A DNA stretch of 58,579 nucleotides, taken from the NCBI RefSeq assembly GCF_010015475.1, contig NZ_SSNI01000036.1:1-58579 (forward strand), in the 5' to 3' direction. How positions within the stretch are numbered: position 1 is the stretch's first letter; each line of letters opens with the position of its first letter. A model generated the notes under the pieces. The model searched no databases. It was not told the origin of the DNA and was given only the letters and a program-made list of their open reading frames with translations. Of the stretch, positions 34,444 to 42,940 are shown piece after piece. The position numbers and the translations under genes were made by a program. This DNA is from Pontibacter pamirensis (lineage in GTDB: Bacteria; Bacteroidota; Bacteroidia; Cytophagales; Hymenobacteraceae).

Positions 34444-34471
34444 AAAGCGGGGAATTAACGTTCCCCGCTTT
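34444..34471 (+). terminator. Terminator of the tetR-RND-ACP operon
   Basis: An 11-bp stem AAAGCGGGGAA with TTCCCCGCTTT is followed by TTTATT. After it, the rest of the gap to 34742 has no gene that I can support. Confidence 0.88.
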
Positions 34472-34742
34472 TTTATTGCTCTCGTGTATTGGGAGCGTAA
34501 GTATTTTGTGCCACAGACATAGCTTGTGGAGCGGTTGTTTTCAGGATAGCAGAAATACGCTGGCCCATACTTTCTCCTGAAAGAATAGAAACAGTTTAAA
34601 TGCAGTTACCGGTGCATCAGCCGCCAAAAGACATATAAAGTTATTGTCTTATTACCTGTAATGCCTTGCTTATATGGTGCTCAGGTAGCAGAAGCTGCTT
34701 GCCTGGGAGGGGTTTAGTAGAGTTTAATCGATAAGGTATTGT

Positions 34743-35519
34743 TTAGAAAATGGAGATACGGTAGGCTTTTAACTTGTTGTCTAGTTTTTTGGAGTCACCA
34801 CAAACACGGTCCAGCAGTGCCCAGAAATGCGGACCGTGGTTTTTCTCTACCGTGTGCGCCAACTCGTGCAGAATCACGTAATCGCAGAGTGCATCGGGGA
34901 GGCGCATCAGGTGCAGGTTCAGGTTAATGTTGTTGTTGTGCGAGCAACTGCCCCACCTTGATTTTGCGTTCTTTATGAAAACGCTCTGGTACTGAAACCC
35001 GAACTTTTCAGCAAAATAAGCCACCCGCTGTGGCAGGTATTGTTTCGCTTCTTTGCGGTAAGCCTCTTCAATCGACTTGCGGATAAATTTCTGCACATCC
35101 GGGTCGCGTACATCCTTGAAGGCTGGGTAAAACACGTTAACGTAGTCTTGCTCTACTACACAGCGCATGTCGTAGCGGGCGTGGGTGAGCAGGCGCAGAG
35201 CGTGAAACCTTGTTCTGAAATCAGAGTCCTGTGTATATACCGTTACCTTTTCCTCCTGTTGCTGCATGCGGGACTGGTGCTCCTTAATCCAGTCGGCTTT
35301 GGTGTAGATAAGCTGCTCCGCTTTCTCGAAACTGATGTGCGGCGGCACGGCAACCCGTACTCCCTTCAGGGGGCGCACACTAATGCTCAGGCGTTTCGCT
35401 TTGTCGCTCCGTTCAAACAGGACTTTCCCGATTCCATCAATGTGCAAATTTACTGAACTAAGACGAAGGAATGATGATGACACTAGGCTAAGAGTTAAAG
35501 TACAAAATCTTACGACCAA
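34743..35519 (-). CDS. YgjP-like (DUF45) metallopeptidase
   Basis: Up to 258 residues. The zinc motif HELAHTVEKNHGPHFW (HExxH with a third His) near residue 215 and the upstream KNAKSRWGSCSHNNNINLN motif identify the YgjP/DUF45 family of gluzincin-like proteins. Members are predicted metallopeptidases, and some have been linked to nucleotide pyrophosphatase activity, so the reaction remains uncertain. No ATG fits the beginning. The frame opens with a TTG at 35519, and a TTG near 35447 is also possible. There is no signal peptide. Confidence 0.82.
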   Translation of the reverse strand: MVVRFCTLTLSLVSSSFLRLSSVNLHIDGIGKVLFERSDKAKRLSISVRPLKGVRVAVPPHISFEKAEQLIYTKADWIKEHQSRMQQQEEKVTVYTQDSDFRTRFHALRLLTHARYDMRCVVEQDYVNVFYPAFKDVRDPDVQKFIRKSIEEAYRKEAKQYLPQRVAYFAEKFGFQYQSVFIKNAKSRWGSCSHNNNINLNLHLMRLPDALCDYVILHELAHTVEKNHGPHFWALLDRVCGDSKKLDNKLKAYRISIF

Positions 35520-35685
35520 ATATATAGAATAATTTCCTTAAAAAAAGTCTGAGAGTAAATGATTTGTATCTTTTTAATTAAATTAATGTATTTGTATTGT
35601 GCTATATCTAAATACGCTTGATATTCTGTAAGTATATCATAGCCTGTCTGATGAGGGTAAGGGTGCAATTAAGAAGTACAAAAAA

Positions 35686-35718
35686 GCGGCGGCAGGTTCG
35701 ATTAAAACCTGCCGCCGC
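35686..35718 (-). terminator. Terminator downstream of the small hydrophilic protein gene
   Basis: A 13-bp stem (GCGGCGGCAGGTT with AACCTGCCGCCGC) is followed on the minus strand by TTTTTTG, about 23 bp after the stop at 35742. Confidence 0.88.
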
Positions 35719-35741
35719 CGTAATTGAATAATTATATAATG

Positions 35742-35933
35742 CTATCTCACATTGCCACCAGTAGGACCTTCGTCGGTACTTTTTTTAGGTGCACGGGTGC
35801 TATCTGTCGTGGCAGAGCGCAAAGTTGATTCCCGTGTATTAGTAACAGTGCCCTTTGCGTCAGTCTTGTGCCCCTGCGACGAATGATTGCTGTCGGGCTT
35901 GTTTTGCTCCTGCTCTTTGTCGTTTGTTTCCAT
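35742..35933 (-). CDS. Small hydrophilic protein of unknown function
   Basis: This 63-residue, Thr/Ser/Asn/Lys-rich protein (METNDKEQEQNKPDSNHSSQ onward) has no hydrophobic segment or motif and is probably disordered. It is kept because it follows the YkvA-like gene by 16 bp on the same strand and has its own strong terminator just after the stop. I cannot assign a family. Confidence 0.5.
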   Translation of the reverse strand: METNDKEQEQNKPDSNHSSQGHKTDAKGTVTNTRESTLRSATTDSTRAPKKSTDEGPTGGNVR

Positions 35934-35949
35934 AGTTGTATCGGTTTAT

Positions 35950-36510
35950 TTAAATGTCTGTTCGGGTTGCTTGTGTCTCAACATCGCCGCCTGTTCTGTC
36001 GCTGTACTTAGGCGTGCCCCAGGATGTATCTGCATTGTGCGGCTCATCAGCACGTTGCGGCGCTATGGGCGCTGCAGGCTCTACTTTTACAGGTCTGCTT
36101 GCTTCCCATTCTTTATACTTGTCCAGCTCTGTTTTGATACTGGCGATGAACCAGGCTAGCAGCGTGGCATCGTCTAATAAACCAATCACCGGAATCATAT
36201 CCGGGATAAGGTCAATTGGCGAAATGAAATAAATAAGAACAGCAATGCCGGCAACCACTGTAGAGGACGGAATGCCTTTGTATTCACCTGCCATGGCCGC
36301 CTTTATCATGCGCGTCAGCAGTTGTAGATTTTCCCACACTTCCCCTGCCAAAGCACTGACTCCCTTGTTGGCAGATGCTTTCTTTAAAGCGTCTGATACG
36401 AGTTGCGCTACTTTGGACGGGTGCTCCAGGTAAGCTTCTGCTTTTTCAAGCATCTTTTTGAAGAAGGGGCTTTGTGCTATTTTTTTACCTTCCGGTCTCT
36501 GATTCTCCAT
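35950..36510 (-). CDS. YkvA-like (DUF1232) membrane protein
   Basis: About 186 residues from the ATG at 36508-36510 (MENQRPEGKKIAQ). It has a helical N-terminal half, then the DUF1232 signature IYFISPIDLIPDMIPVIGLLDDATLLAW, with a hairpin of two membrane helices around residues 95-140. A long polar Pro/Ala/Asp tail of about 45 residues follows, unusual for the family. The function is unknown. It is probably co-transcribed with the small hydrophilic protein gene downstream. Confidence 0.82.
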   Translation of the reverse strand: MENQRPEGKKIAQSPFFKKMLEKAEAYLEHPSKVAQLVSDALKKASANKGVSALAGEVWENLQLLTRMIKAAMAGEYKGIPSSTVVAGIAVLIYFISPIDLIPDMIPVIGLLDDATLLAWFIASIKTELDKYKEWEASRPVKVEPAAPIAPQRADEPHNADTSWGTPKYSDRTGGDVETQATRTDI

Positions 36511-36673
36511 AATTGTGTATGTGCTTAGAATTTCTGTGTTTGTGCTGCATGTTTTAACTGTGGCCGGGGCCGTATGCACCTGCCACGCCTGTATTTGAGT
36601 GCAATTTGCTTAAACATACAATAACCTTTCTATACTTGCTCTCTCTAAATTTGTTTAGTTATGAAATAAAAAG

Positions 36674-36698
36674 GCCCTGCAGCAAAAAGCTGCAGGGC
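36674..36698 (-). terminator. Terminator of the NlpC/P60 gene
   Basis: A 10-bp stem (GCCCTGCAGC with GCTGCAGGGC) and a 5-nt AAAAA loop are followed on the minus strand by TTTTTATTTC. Confidence 0.85.
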
Positions 36699-36728
36699 GC
36701 TGATAGCTTTGTGCGCCTGGCGCGGAAT

Positions 36729-37352
36729 TTAATTTACACGACCAGCTGCATAAAAATAGTTGCGATAGTATGACTCCTGAAGAGAGCTGACCATAACGCC
36801 ACCACTGCTGGCAGAGTGTATAAACTTGTTATTTTTAAGGTAGATGCCTACATGGAAGATAGGTCCTTTCGCGCTGCGGCGGAAAAAGACAAGGTCGCCG
36901 GTGCGCAGATTGTCTTTCTTAACACGCTTCACGTCCTGAAACATGGAGCGGGAACTGCGGCTGAGGTCGATATTGTATACTTCGCTGTAAACACTGGAGA
37001 CGAAGCCAGAGCAGTCGGTTCCTTTACGGGAACTGCTGCCGTAGCGGTAGGGGGTGCCGATCCATTTAGAGGCTGTTTCTACTAATAGCTTATAGTCGGG
37101 ATTTTTAAAGCGGAGGCCTAGCTTTTTAATGTAGTATTCTTCTGTAACGACTTCTTTTTCCTTCAGTTCTTCCAGCACATTTATCTCAAGGACCCGCACC
37201 ATGTCTTCCCCGGAATTTATTGCATAAGGAGTTATAAGAGGTGCGACGGAGGCTGCTTCTGCTGTGGCCGGGCTGGCCGGAGTGATTTCGTAGAAGTAAG
37301 AGAGTGCCAGCGAAAAAGCCGCCAGAACGCTCAGGATAATAGGTTTTGTCAT
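36729..37352 (-). CDS. C40 (NlpC/P60) family peptidase
   Basis: About 207 residues from the ATG at 37350-37352 (MTKPIILSVLAAFSLALSYF), which gives a clean signal peptide; an earlier in-frame ATG adds eight polar residues. The catalytic Cys lies in RKGTDCSGFVSSVY and the His in PIFHVGIYLKNNKFIHSAS, with a downstream polar third residue. NlpC/P60 enzymes cut D-gamma-glutamyl or other bonds in cell-wall peptides. It would act in the periplasm. It is a single gene with its own terminator. Confidence 0.9.
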   Translation of the reverse strand: MTKPIILSVLAAFSLALSYFYEITPASPATAEAASVAPLITPYAINSGEDMVRVLEINVLEELKEKEVVTEEYYIKKLGLRFKNPDYKLLVETASKWIGTPYRYGSSSRKGTDCSGFVSSVYSEVYNIDLSRSSRSMFQDVKRVKKDNLRTGDLVFFRRSAKGPIFHVGIYLKNNKFIHSASSGGVMVSSLQESYYRNYFYAAGRVN

Positions 37353-37643
37353 AGGGTTTGGCTCGTTTGCAGCCACCGGAGCGGCTAAACAGTTTCACCT
37401 TTTGGCGAACAGACTGGCGGAGTAAAACAGTTTAATTTAGGCCAACCTGCACTGTATCAGATGCTATTGCACCTTTTATAGCTGGCAAATGTAAGTACTA
37501 CTGCTCAAAGCACCAAAATAAAAATTTAGTTATGTGTCTGTAAATGTGATGCTTCTGCTGATTGTTGCTGTGTGTTTGCCTGCAAAGTATAATTTAAGTC
37601 TTGCCTGCGTATAAGCAAGTGTACAATCTTAAGCATTTGACCA

Positions 37644-38075
37644 ATGGACTTTAATGTTGTAGAACGTTCTCCTTTCGCCAGGATTGCACGCATCGTGCTC
37701 AAAAGTAAAAATGTGGCCATGGTGCTCGGGAAAAGCATACACCTGAGCGGTGTGTCCCGCGACGTCTTCCTGCAGGATGAGGGTTGGGTGGCGCACGAAC
37801 TATGTCATATCCGGCAGTTCCGGGAGCATGGCTACCTGCGGTTTCTGTGGCTGTACCTGCTCGAGTCGATGCGGGTAGGATACTATAACAACAAGTATGA
37901 AGTGGAGGCCCGCCTGGAGGGCATGAAACACCGGCGGCACATGAGCCCTGCTTTGCGTGCCGCCAGTGCTATTGAGCCCAAAGATGTGCCTCTGCCTGCA
38001 GATACAAAGCGGAGCTCTGACGAAAAACATTTGGACAAAGGACTTCTGGACAAAGGACGAAGGACTGATAGATGA
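37644..38075 (+). CDS. HExxH metallopeptidase-like protein with repeat-encoded tail
   Basis: This 143-residue protein has a zinc motif, WVAHELCHIRQFREHG near residue 55, followed about 35 residues later by an acidic residue (NNKYEVEARLEGM) that could be the third ligand. This is a minimal zincin pattern without a signal peptide. The family is uncertain (it resembles small Bacteroidota putative peptidases). The last 16 residues (KHLDKGLLDKGRRTDR) are translated from the intergenic GGACAAAGGAC repeat, so the natural end may lie earlier in evolutionary terms. Confidence 0.65.
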   Translation: MDFNVVERSPFARIARIVLKSKNVAMVLGKSIHLSGVSRDVFLQDEGWVAHELCHIRQFREHGYLRFLWLYLLESMRVGYYNNKYEVEARLEGMKHRRHMSPALRAASAIEPKDVPLPADTKRSSDEKHLDKGLLDKGRRTDR

Positions 38076-38161
38076 AAGACAAAGGACAAAAGAGAAAGAC
38101 CTCTGGGAGTCTCTTCTCTTTTGTCCGAACGTCCTATGTCCAGAAGTCCTTTGTCCAAATG
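38028..38161. repeat. GGACAAAGGAC inverted repeat with perfect 25-bp arms
   Basis: CATTTGGACAAAGGACTTCT (and five further bases) at 38028-38052 is the exact reverse complement of 38137-38161. The 84-bp interior repeats the same GACAAAGGAC unit and is itself partly palindromic. It is the most complete copy of this element in the window. Confidence 0.8.
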
Positions 38162-38173
38162 TCGAAGCTTTGC

Positions 38174-38806
38174 TTAAGCTGCGCGCCACTTGATGGTGCA
38201 GCCGATGGCTTTGGTGTTGGGCTGGCTTACCTGCTTATTTTCCACCAGTTCATCTAAAGCGGCTTCGGCATACTTTTTCTGCACTTTGCTGGCGTCCCGG
38301 GAATTGTCGTCTATCGTGCCGATGTAGGCTACTTTCATGCTGCCATCCGCTTGCTTCTGCACAATGTAAAGGTGTGGTGTGCGGGTGGCGCCGTAGGCTT
38401 TTGTAATCTCCTGCGTTTCGTCGTGCAGGTAAGCGAACGGAAAGTTTTTCTCTTTGGCACGCTGCTGCATCTGCTCATAAGAGTCATCCGGAGAAACTTT
38501 CGCATCGTTCGGATTAATGGCAACAACAGGGTATCCTTTGGGGGCATACTTCTGATGCAGCTCAATTAGGCGATCTTCGTAGGCAATGGCGTAAGGGCAG
38601 GTGTTGCACGTAAAGGTGACGATGAAGCCTTTGGCATCTTTGTAATCAGCCATGGAGTGCATGCTGCCATCCACATTCTTCAGTTTAAAATCGCGGGCAG
38701 TATCACCCACCTGGTAGCCGTTATCGGCGGCAGGCACAGCCGATAGCAACAGCCCTGCAAACAGCAGGCATACCATGTACACGAAAGGAAGTTTTAAATT
38801 TTTCAT
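38174..38806 (-). CDS. Exported peroxiredoxin-like / redoxin protein
   Basis: This 210-residue protein has a signal peptide (MKNLKLPFVYMVCLLFAGLL) and then an AhpC/TSA-type thioredoxin fold. The redox motif is CNTCP (in GFIVTFTCNTCPYAIAYEDR), where CxxC occupies the thioredoxin position, followed by PVVAINPND. It resembles the exported thioredoxin/redoxin proteins that reduce disulfides or peroxides in the periplasm. It lies 11 bp after the TlpA-type gene on the same strand, so the two form an operon. Confidence 0.87.
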   Translation of the reverse strand: MKNLKLPFVYMVCLLFAGLLLSAVPAADNGYQVGDTARDFKLKNVDGSMHSMADYKDAKGFIVTFTCNTCPYAIAYEDRLIELHQKYAPKGYPVVAINPNDAKVSPDDSYEQMQQRAKEKNFPFAYLHDETQEITKAYGATRTPHLYIVQKQADGSMKVAYIGTIDDNSRDASKVQKKYAEAALDELVENKQVSQPNTKAIGCTIKWRAA

Positions 38807-38817
38807 AGGAATATGAA

Positions 38818-39318
38818 TTATGGTTTATACTTTTCAATCAGTCCCTGAAGCTCTTCCTGTGTCATTTCGCGCTCTACAAATTCATAATGCCCGCGCTTGT
38901 TATTAAACAGGAAAGTGGCCGGTATGGCACCAGACCATTTCGGCTCCAATTTATCTATCCAGGTGTTTCCGTCTGCCTCATCCAGCAGCAACAAATTTGC
39001 CTTTAAGTCACGCTTTTGCACGAATGGTTTTACGCGTTTCTCCAGGTCTTCGGCTGCATCCATACTCACTAAAACTACTTTCACCGGCTGGTCTTTGTAG
39101 GCCGCGCTGGCCGCTTCGAAATAAGGCAGTTCTTTGATGCAGGGCTTGCACCAGGTGGCCCAGAAGTTCACCACATACAGGGTGTCACCCGGCGATTGGC
39201 GCAGCTGTTGCAGTTCATCGAACTTTACCACCTTCACGTCCTGGGCAGCGGCAGATGTTACAGTAAACAGCATGAAGGCAAAGGCAGCAGCGAAGCATTT
39301 ATAAATGGTTTTCGTCAT
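38818..39318 (-). CDS. TlpA-type thioredoxin-fold protein, exported
   Basis: This 166-residue protein has a signal peptide (MTKTIYKCFAAAFAFMLF, ending AAA). A thioredoxin domain with WCKPC (in VVNFWATWCKPCIKELPYFE) near residue 55 and the cis-Pro region GAIPATFLF follows. It is a periplasmic thiol:disulfide reductase by pattern. It is the first gene of the two-gene redox operon with the peroxiredoxin-like gene. The partner electron donor is not in the window. Confidence 0.9.
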   Translation of the reverse strand: MTKTIYKCFAAAFAFMLFTVTSAAAQDVKVVKFDELQQLRQSPGDTLYVVNFWATWCKPCIKELPYFEAASAAYKDQPVKVVLVSMDAAEDLEKRVKPFVQKRDLKANLLLLDEADGNTWIDKLEPKWSGAIPATFLFNNKRGHYEFVEREMTQEELQGLIEKYKP

Positions 39319-39464
39319 GGCAATAGAACGTTAAATTTGGCTGTGTGTTGTATCTGCCTGCATTAACAATTTGTCTGCTCCGTCGTTACTAATAAGAGCA
39401 TGTTTACATTTTATACACATGCTTTAACGCGAACTATTTATATAACACGAAAACGAATTTAATA

Positions 39465-40025
39465 ATGGCGAATAAATTAGAAGGAAAAAAGATAGCAATT
39501 TTAGTAGAAGAAGGATTTGAGCAAGTGGAACTTACAAAGCCACTGCAGGCACTTAAAGACGAAGGTGCCGAAGCACACATCATCTCGCCAAACAAAAACA
39601 GCGAGATTAAAGCCTGGAACCATACCGAGTGGGGCGACAAATTTACTGTTGATAAAAAGCTGAGTGATGTGAAGGCCGAAGACTACAATGGCCTGCTGCT
39701 GCCAGGTGGTGTGATGAACCCTGACAACCTGCGTGCCAACAAAGAGGCAGTAAGCTTTGTGAACAAGTTTATGGAATCAGGCAAGCCGGTGGCAGCCATC
39801 TGCCATGCCCCCTGGACGCTGATTGAAACAGGTAAATTAAAAGGCAAGAAAATGACCAGCTACCATACCCTGAAAACTGACCTTAAAAATGCAGGAGCGG
39901 AGTGGGTAGATCAGGAAGTAGTGGTAGACCAGGGACTGGTAACCAGCCGTAACCCGGATGATATTCCGGCATTCAACAAAAAGATGATTGAGGAGTTTGC
40001 TGAAGGCAAGCACGACCGCTCATAA
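39465..40025 (+). CDS. Type 1 glutamine amidotransferase-like / PfpI-DJ-1 family protein
   Basis: This 186-residue protein has the DJ-1/PfpI fold. It has an N-terminal strand (GKKIAILVEEGFEQVELTKP), an oxyanion-type region YNGLLLPGGVMNPDNLR and the nucleophile elbow AICHAPW with Cys near residue 112. The following VDQGLVTSRNPDD segment is typical of the YraA/PfpI branch. Such proteins act as stress chaperones, deglycases or proteases; which applies here is not clear. It is cytosolic and followed by a terminator. Confidence 0.88.
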   Translation: MANKLEGKKIAILVEEGFEQVELTKPLQALKDEGAEAHIISPNKNSEIKAWNHTEWGDKFTVDKKLSDVKAEDYNGLLLPGGVMNPDNLRANKEAVSFVNKFMESGKPVAAICHAPWTLIETGKLKGKKMTSYHTLKTDLKNAGAEWVDQEVVVDQGLVTSRNPDDIPAFNKKMIEEFAEGKHDRS

Positions 40026-40041
40026 TAATTACCTGAAAAGT

Positions 40042-40078
40042 AAAAAGCCGCAGCCGGATTTTCCGGCTGCGGCTTTTT
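40042..40078 (+). terminator. Terminator after the PfpI-like gene
   Basis: A 16-bp stem (AAAAAGCCGCAGCCGG with its complement) is followed by T residues, 17 bp after the stop. Confidence 0.9.
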
Positions 40079-40103
40079 TACGTCTGATGTCTGAGCTTGT
40101 GGC

Positions 40104-40664
40104 TTAGGTTTGTGGGATGAGGCTGAACAGCCTGTCGGCGGAAAACTCCAGTAGCACGACCAGTACCAGGTCTAGTAGGAACAGGAAGAGCCCCTGCAGC
40201 ACTACGGCCTGTCCCCAGCCCTGCATTTGCTCTGTTTTAGGCGAGTTGCGGGACCGCTCCTGCAGGTAAGCACCCATCGCTAGATAGGCTACATCAAGGC
40301 CCACATTCAGGTACAGAACCTTTTTGTACCAAATATGCTGCTTCAGGCTTTCCAGCAGCGGTTGTGTCGCCGGGTCGCCGGAGATAATGTGATAGAGCGC
40401 TGCGCCGGCAATAATCAGGTTCACGATGTTCCAGTACAGGTTCATCTGGAAAAAAAACTTTCTGCTGCGTGTAGCCTTAGTTAGTTTAAAACCTCCTACC
40501 AGTATGTTGAGGATAGCCCAGCCACCCAAAATTAACATCCCCGTTTTTAGTGTATCTGCCTGCTGCTGATTAAAAGCCTGAAGGGTGTCAGACTGGGCAT
40601 TGGCGGTAAAGCCTATGAGTAGCAGCGGTAGCAGGCACCATAATTTTCTCATACTATACTTCAT
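40104..40664 (-). CDS. Membrane protein of unknown function (DUF6992-like)
   Basis: This 186-residue protein starts at the ATG at 40664, or at a second ATG 12 bp later that gives a tighter signal peptide (MRKLWCLLPLLLIGFTANAQ). Three or four hydrophobic helices follow, with RKFFFQMNLYWNIVNLIIAG and YLNVGLDVAYLAMGAYLQER as the most distinctive stretches. It resembles the exported helical proteins grouped as DUF6992 in Bacteroidota, but I hold this loosely. No function is known. Confidence 0.6.
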   Translation of the reverse strand: MKYSMRKLWCLLPLLLIGFTANAQSDTLQAFNQQQADTLKTGMLILGGWAILNILVGGFKLTKATRSRKFFFQMNLYWNIVNLIIAGAALYHIISGDPATQPLLESLKQHIWYKKVLYLNVGLDVAYLAMGAYLQERSRNSPKTEQMQGWGQAVVLQGLFLFLLDLVLVVLLEFSADRLFSLIPQT

Positions 40665-40773
40665 GTGTTTGAGTAGGAACGCATAAAACCGGCGCTTAGC
40701 ATACAGCGGATTTCCGGCTATATTAGTGCCCGGTATAGGTCTTATCAGGTTTTTAAGTGTAAGGCGGTAGCGC

Positions 40774-41502
40774 TTAGTTTTTTACAGGCTTCGCAACAAG
40801 GTCAATCCCGATATTAACTTCCGGGTAAATAGTTTTGTCTCCCAACGATTTATCCGAGCGGTAGACCAGTCCCCATTCGGTGCGGTCTATATTGAAGTTG
40901 GCTTTCGCGCGAAGTAAACTATCCAGCGTTACCCGGGCAGGAAAGGTAACACTTTTTGTCTCTCCTTTGATGGTCAGGTTACCGGTTATGTGGTGTGTGG
41001 GGTCTTTAATGCGCAGTTCGCTGTAGGTGATTTTGGAATCTGGTGCCTCTTTTTTTTCCCGGGTGCTGTCGATACGGGAAACACTTGTTACTTCAAATGC
41101 TGCCGTTGGATGTTTCTTCACGTCAAAAAAGTCGGCGGAACGCAGGTGTGTCGTCAGCTTTTTATTACTCGCCTCGTCTATTGTCTTATCTTCGGAGCGG
41201 CTGTTAGCCACGTCCATCACAATGTCGCCACCAACCAGGAGCCCCTCCTGCATGTGCAGTTCTCCATTTTGTATCCGGAATATACCATTGTGGCGCCCTG
41301 TCATTTTAGCTCCTATCCAGGTTACCTCACTTTTGGCAGTATCAACCACAAATATATTTGCCGGCCTTGTATTGCTTTTCTTCTCCACGGCCTCTGAAAT
41401 AACGGCCTCATCTGTTTTGATAGTTGTATCGCAGGCGGAAATAGCGAGCAGCAAAACCCCCGTTAAAAGCAGGTAGAGTGGGGGTAGGTGAAGTTTGGCC
41501 AT
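40774..41502 (-). CDS. YceI family lipoprotein
   Basis: About 242 residues from the ATG at 41500-41502 (MAKLHLPPLYLLLTG). The upstream frame is longer but carries no family features. It has a lipoprotein signal, with ISAC giving the lipidated Cys near residue 24. The YceI lipocalin-like domain begins with VDTAKSEVTWIGAKMTGRHN. Later strands read TAAFEVTSV, ITGNLTIKGETKSVTFP and FNIDRTEWGLVY, all typical. YceI proteins bind isoprenoid-like lipids. It would sit in the outer or inner envelope membrane. It is a single gene. Confidence 0.9.
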   Translation of the reverse strand: MAKLHLPPLYLLLTGVLLLAISACDTTIKTDEAVISEAVEKKSNTRPANIFVVDTAKSEVTWIGAKMTGRHNGIFRIQNGELHMQEGLLVGGDIVMDVANSRSEDKTIDEASNKKLTTHLRSADFFDVKKHPTAAFEVTSVSRIDSTREKKEAPDSKITYSELRIKDPTHHITGNLTIKGETKSVTFPARVTLDSLLRAKANFNIDRTEWGLVYRSDKSLGDKTIYPEVNIGIDLVAKPVKN

Positions 41503-41609
41503 AGTCTTTGTGAATAGTGAAACAGCAGCTATAAAAGTTAGCCTATCTGTAAAATACGCTGCAGAAGAAGAAAACGATATAGGACTGTTTTCTGCTAGCC
41601 CCAAAAAGA

Positions 41610-41638
41610 CAGGAGCCATGCTTTTGACCTGGCTCCTG
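41610..41638 (-). terminator. Terminator of the barrel gene at 41667
   Basis: CAGGAGCCA pairs with TGGCTCCTG. On the minus strand it is followed by TCTTTTTGG. Confidence 0.8.
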
Positions 41639-41666
41639 AAGTCAGTTTACTTCTACCGGAATAAAA

Positions 41667-42296
41667 TTAGAAGCCGATGCCGATGTAAACCTGAATCACA
41701 CCATTCTTGATGTCCTGGTCAATGCTATTGCCTGCATCGTCCTCTTTGCGCAGGTCTGCGAGGCCATGCACGTAACGCGCACCCAGTCTAAAGCGGTTGA
41801 TACGGCCTTCAAGTCCGGCTGCAGCACCATAGCTGAAGGTGTTATAAGGCCCGAGATCAATTTCGCTGCCGTCTTCCTTTGACGCTATCATGAGTCCCAC
41901 CTGTGGGCCCAGGTGCACACTGAAGTTGTCGGAGATGTTGAACACGGCCAGTACCGGAACATCAAAATAGTTAAAGCGGAAAGTGGAGTCATTGCGCTCA
42001 TAGCCTGTGCGGGAGTAGAGCACCTCAGGCTGTATGGAGAAGAACTCAGTGAGGGCAAATTGAGCAAACACCCCTGCATGAAAATTGGTATGGCCGCTTA
42101 CATCGCCGAGGTTGTCTTTGTCGCTGCCATGCACGCGGGAGAAGTTTACACCTCCTTTTATACCAACACCCTCATTGGGCGCATCGAGCCCGCTGAGCAG
42201 GTTGTGGTTTTGCTGTACGGTGGTAGGGCCCTCTATCTGGGCAAAGCCGGTAAAGCTGAAAAATAAGAACATTGGAAGTAAAAGTATTTTTCTCAT
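41667..42296 (-). CDS. PorT-like outer-membrane beta-barrel protein
   Basis: This 209-residue protein has a signal peptide (MRKILLLPMFLFFSFTGFAQ). The GVGIKGGVNFSRVHG motif and the later LTEFFSIQPEVLYSRTGYER are hallmarks of the PorT-type barrels of Bacteroidota. The final strand VIQVYIGIGF ends in an aromatic residue as outer-membrane barrels do. It is a porin-like or structural barrel with no substrate to suggest. It lies next to the region with DnaA-box-like sites. Confidence 0.85.
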   Translation of the reverse strand: MRKILLLPMFLFFSFTGFAQIEGPTTVQQNHNLLSGLDAPNEGVGIKGGVNFSRVHGSDKDNLGDVSGHTNFHAGVFAQFALTEFFSIQPEVLYSRTGYERNDSTFRFNYFDVPVLAVFNISDNFSVHLGPQVGLMIASKEDGSEIDLGPYNTFSYGAAAGLEGRINRFRLGARYVHGLADLRKEDDAGNSIDQDIKNGVIQVYIGIGF

Positions 42297-42940
42297 AGTA
42301 TGCTGTGTTAATAGTGCTGTGTTAATGCATTTTCGTAAACGTTGTCTGCGTTATGCAGCCTTAGGAGTTAGCCTCCTGAGGTCTTTTATACTGTTGTTTG
42401 GGAGTATAATGTTGCACTGCTACAGCGCATATGCCTCCGATTAAAATCAATGGTATGCCTCGATGCTGCGCACTGCCGGTATATTATAAAATGTATATAT
42501 ATAGTAAGGTGTAGGGGAGGTTCAGAATTATGAAAGTGATTGTACATCAGTAGCTTGTCTTTATTTGTGATAGGATAATTCTAATAATGCTAAATTTCTG
42601 ATGCAGCTCTTCCCGTAAAGGTTCTTATGCTTCGCTAAATATTTAACTTTACTGCCAATAATATGAAATTGTAAAGATTGGACACCAGATTTTACATTAA
42701 GCTAACATCAAATGGTGGACAACTATAGCCTATCAACAAAGTTATCCACAATTATCCACATCAAAAATGGGTATAACTGGTTGCTTTTTGAAGAATATGC
42801 ACACTTATCCACCGCCCGTTTTGCACTGCTAAAGCCCTTAGTTATTGGACTGTTTCGCGATACCTTTCTTTAGCACGCTTTCCGGGAATGACAAGGGAAG
42901 CGGTGAACATGTGGTGTGGTATTATTGTTTCCTTTGTGTT
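42297..42940. other. Intergenic region with a cluster of DnaA-box-like sites
   Basis: Two perfect TTATCCACA sequences lie 10 bp apart (42742-42750 and 42752-42760), with a near match TTATCCACC at 42805-42813, a weaker ATATGCACA at 42795-42803, and TTGTCCACC on the minus strand at about 42714-42722. The stretch about 42480-42505 is almost all A/T. It has the composition of a replication origin, though dnaA is not adjacent. No gene is present. Confidence 0.5.
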
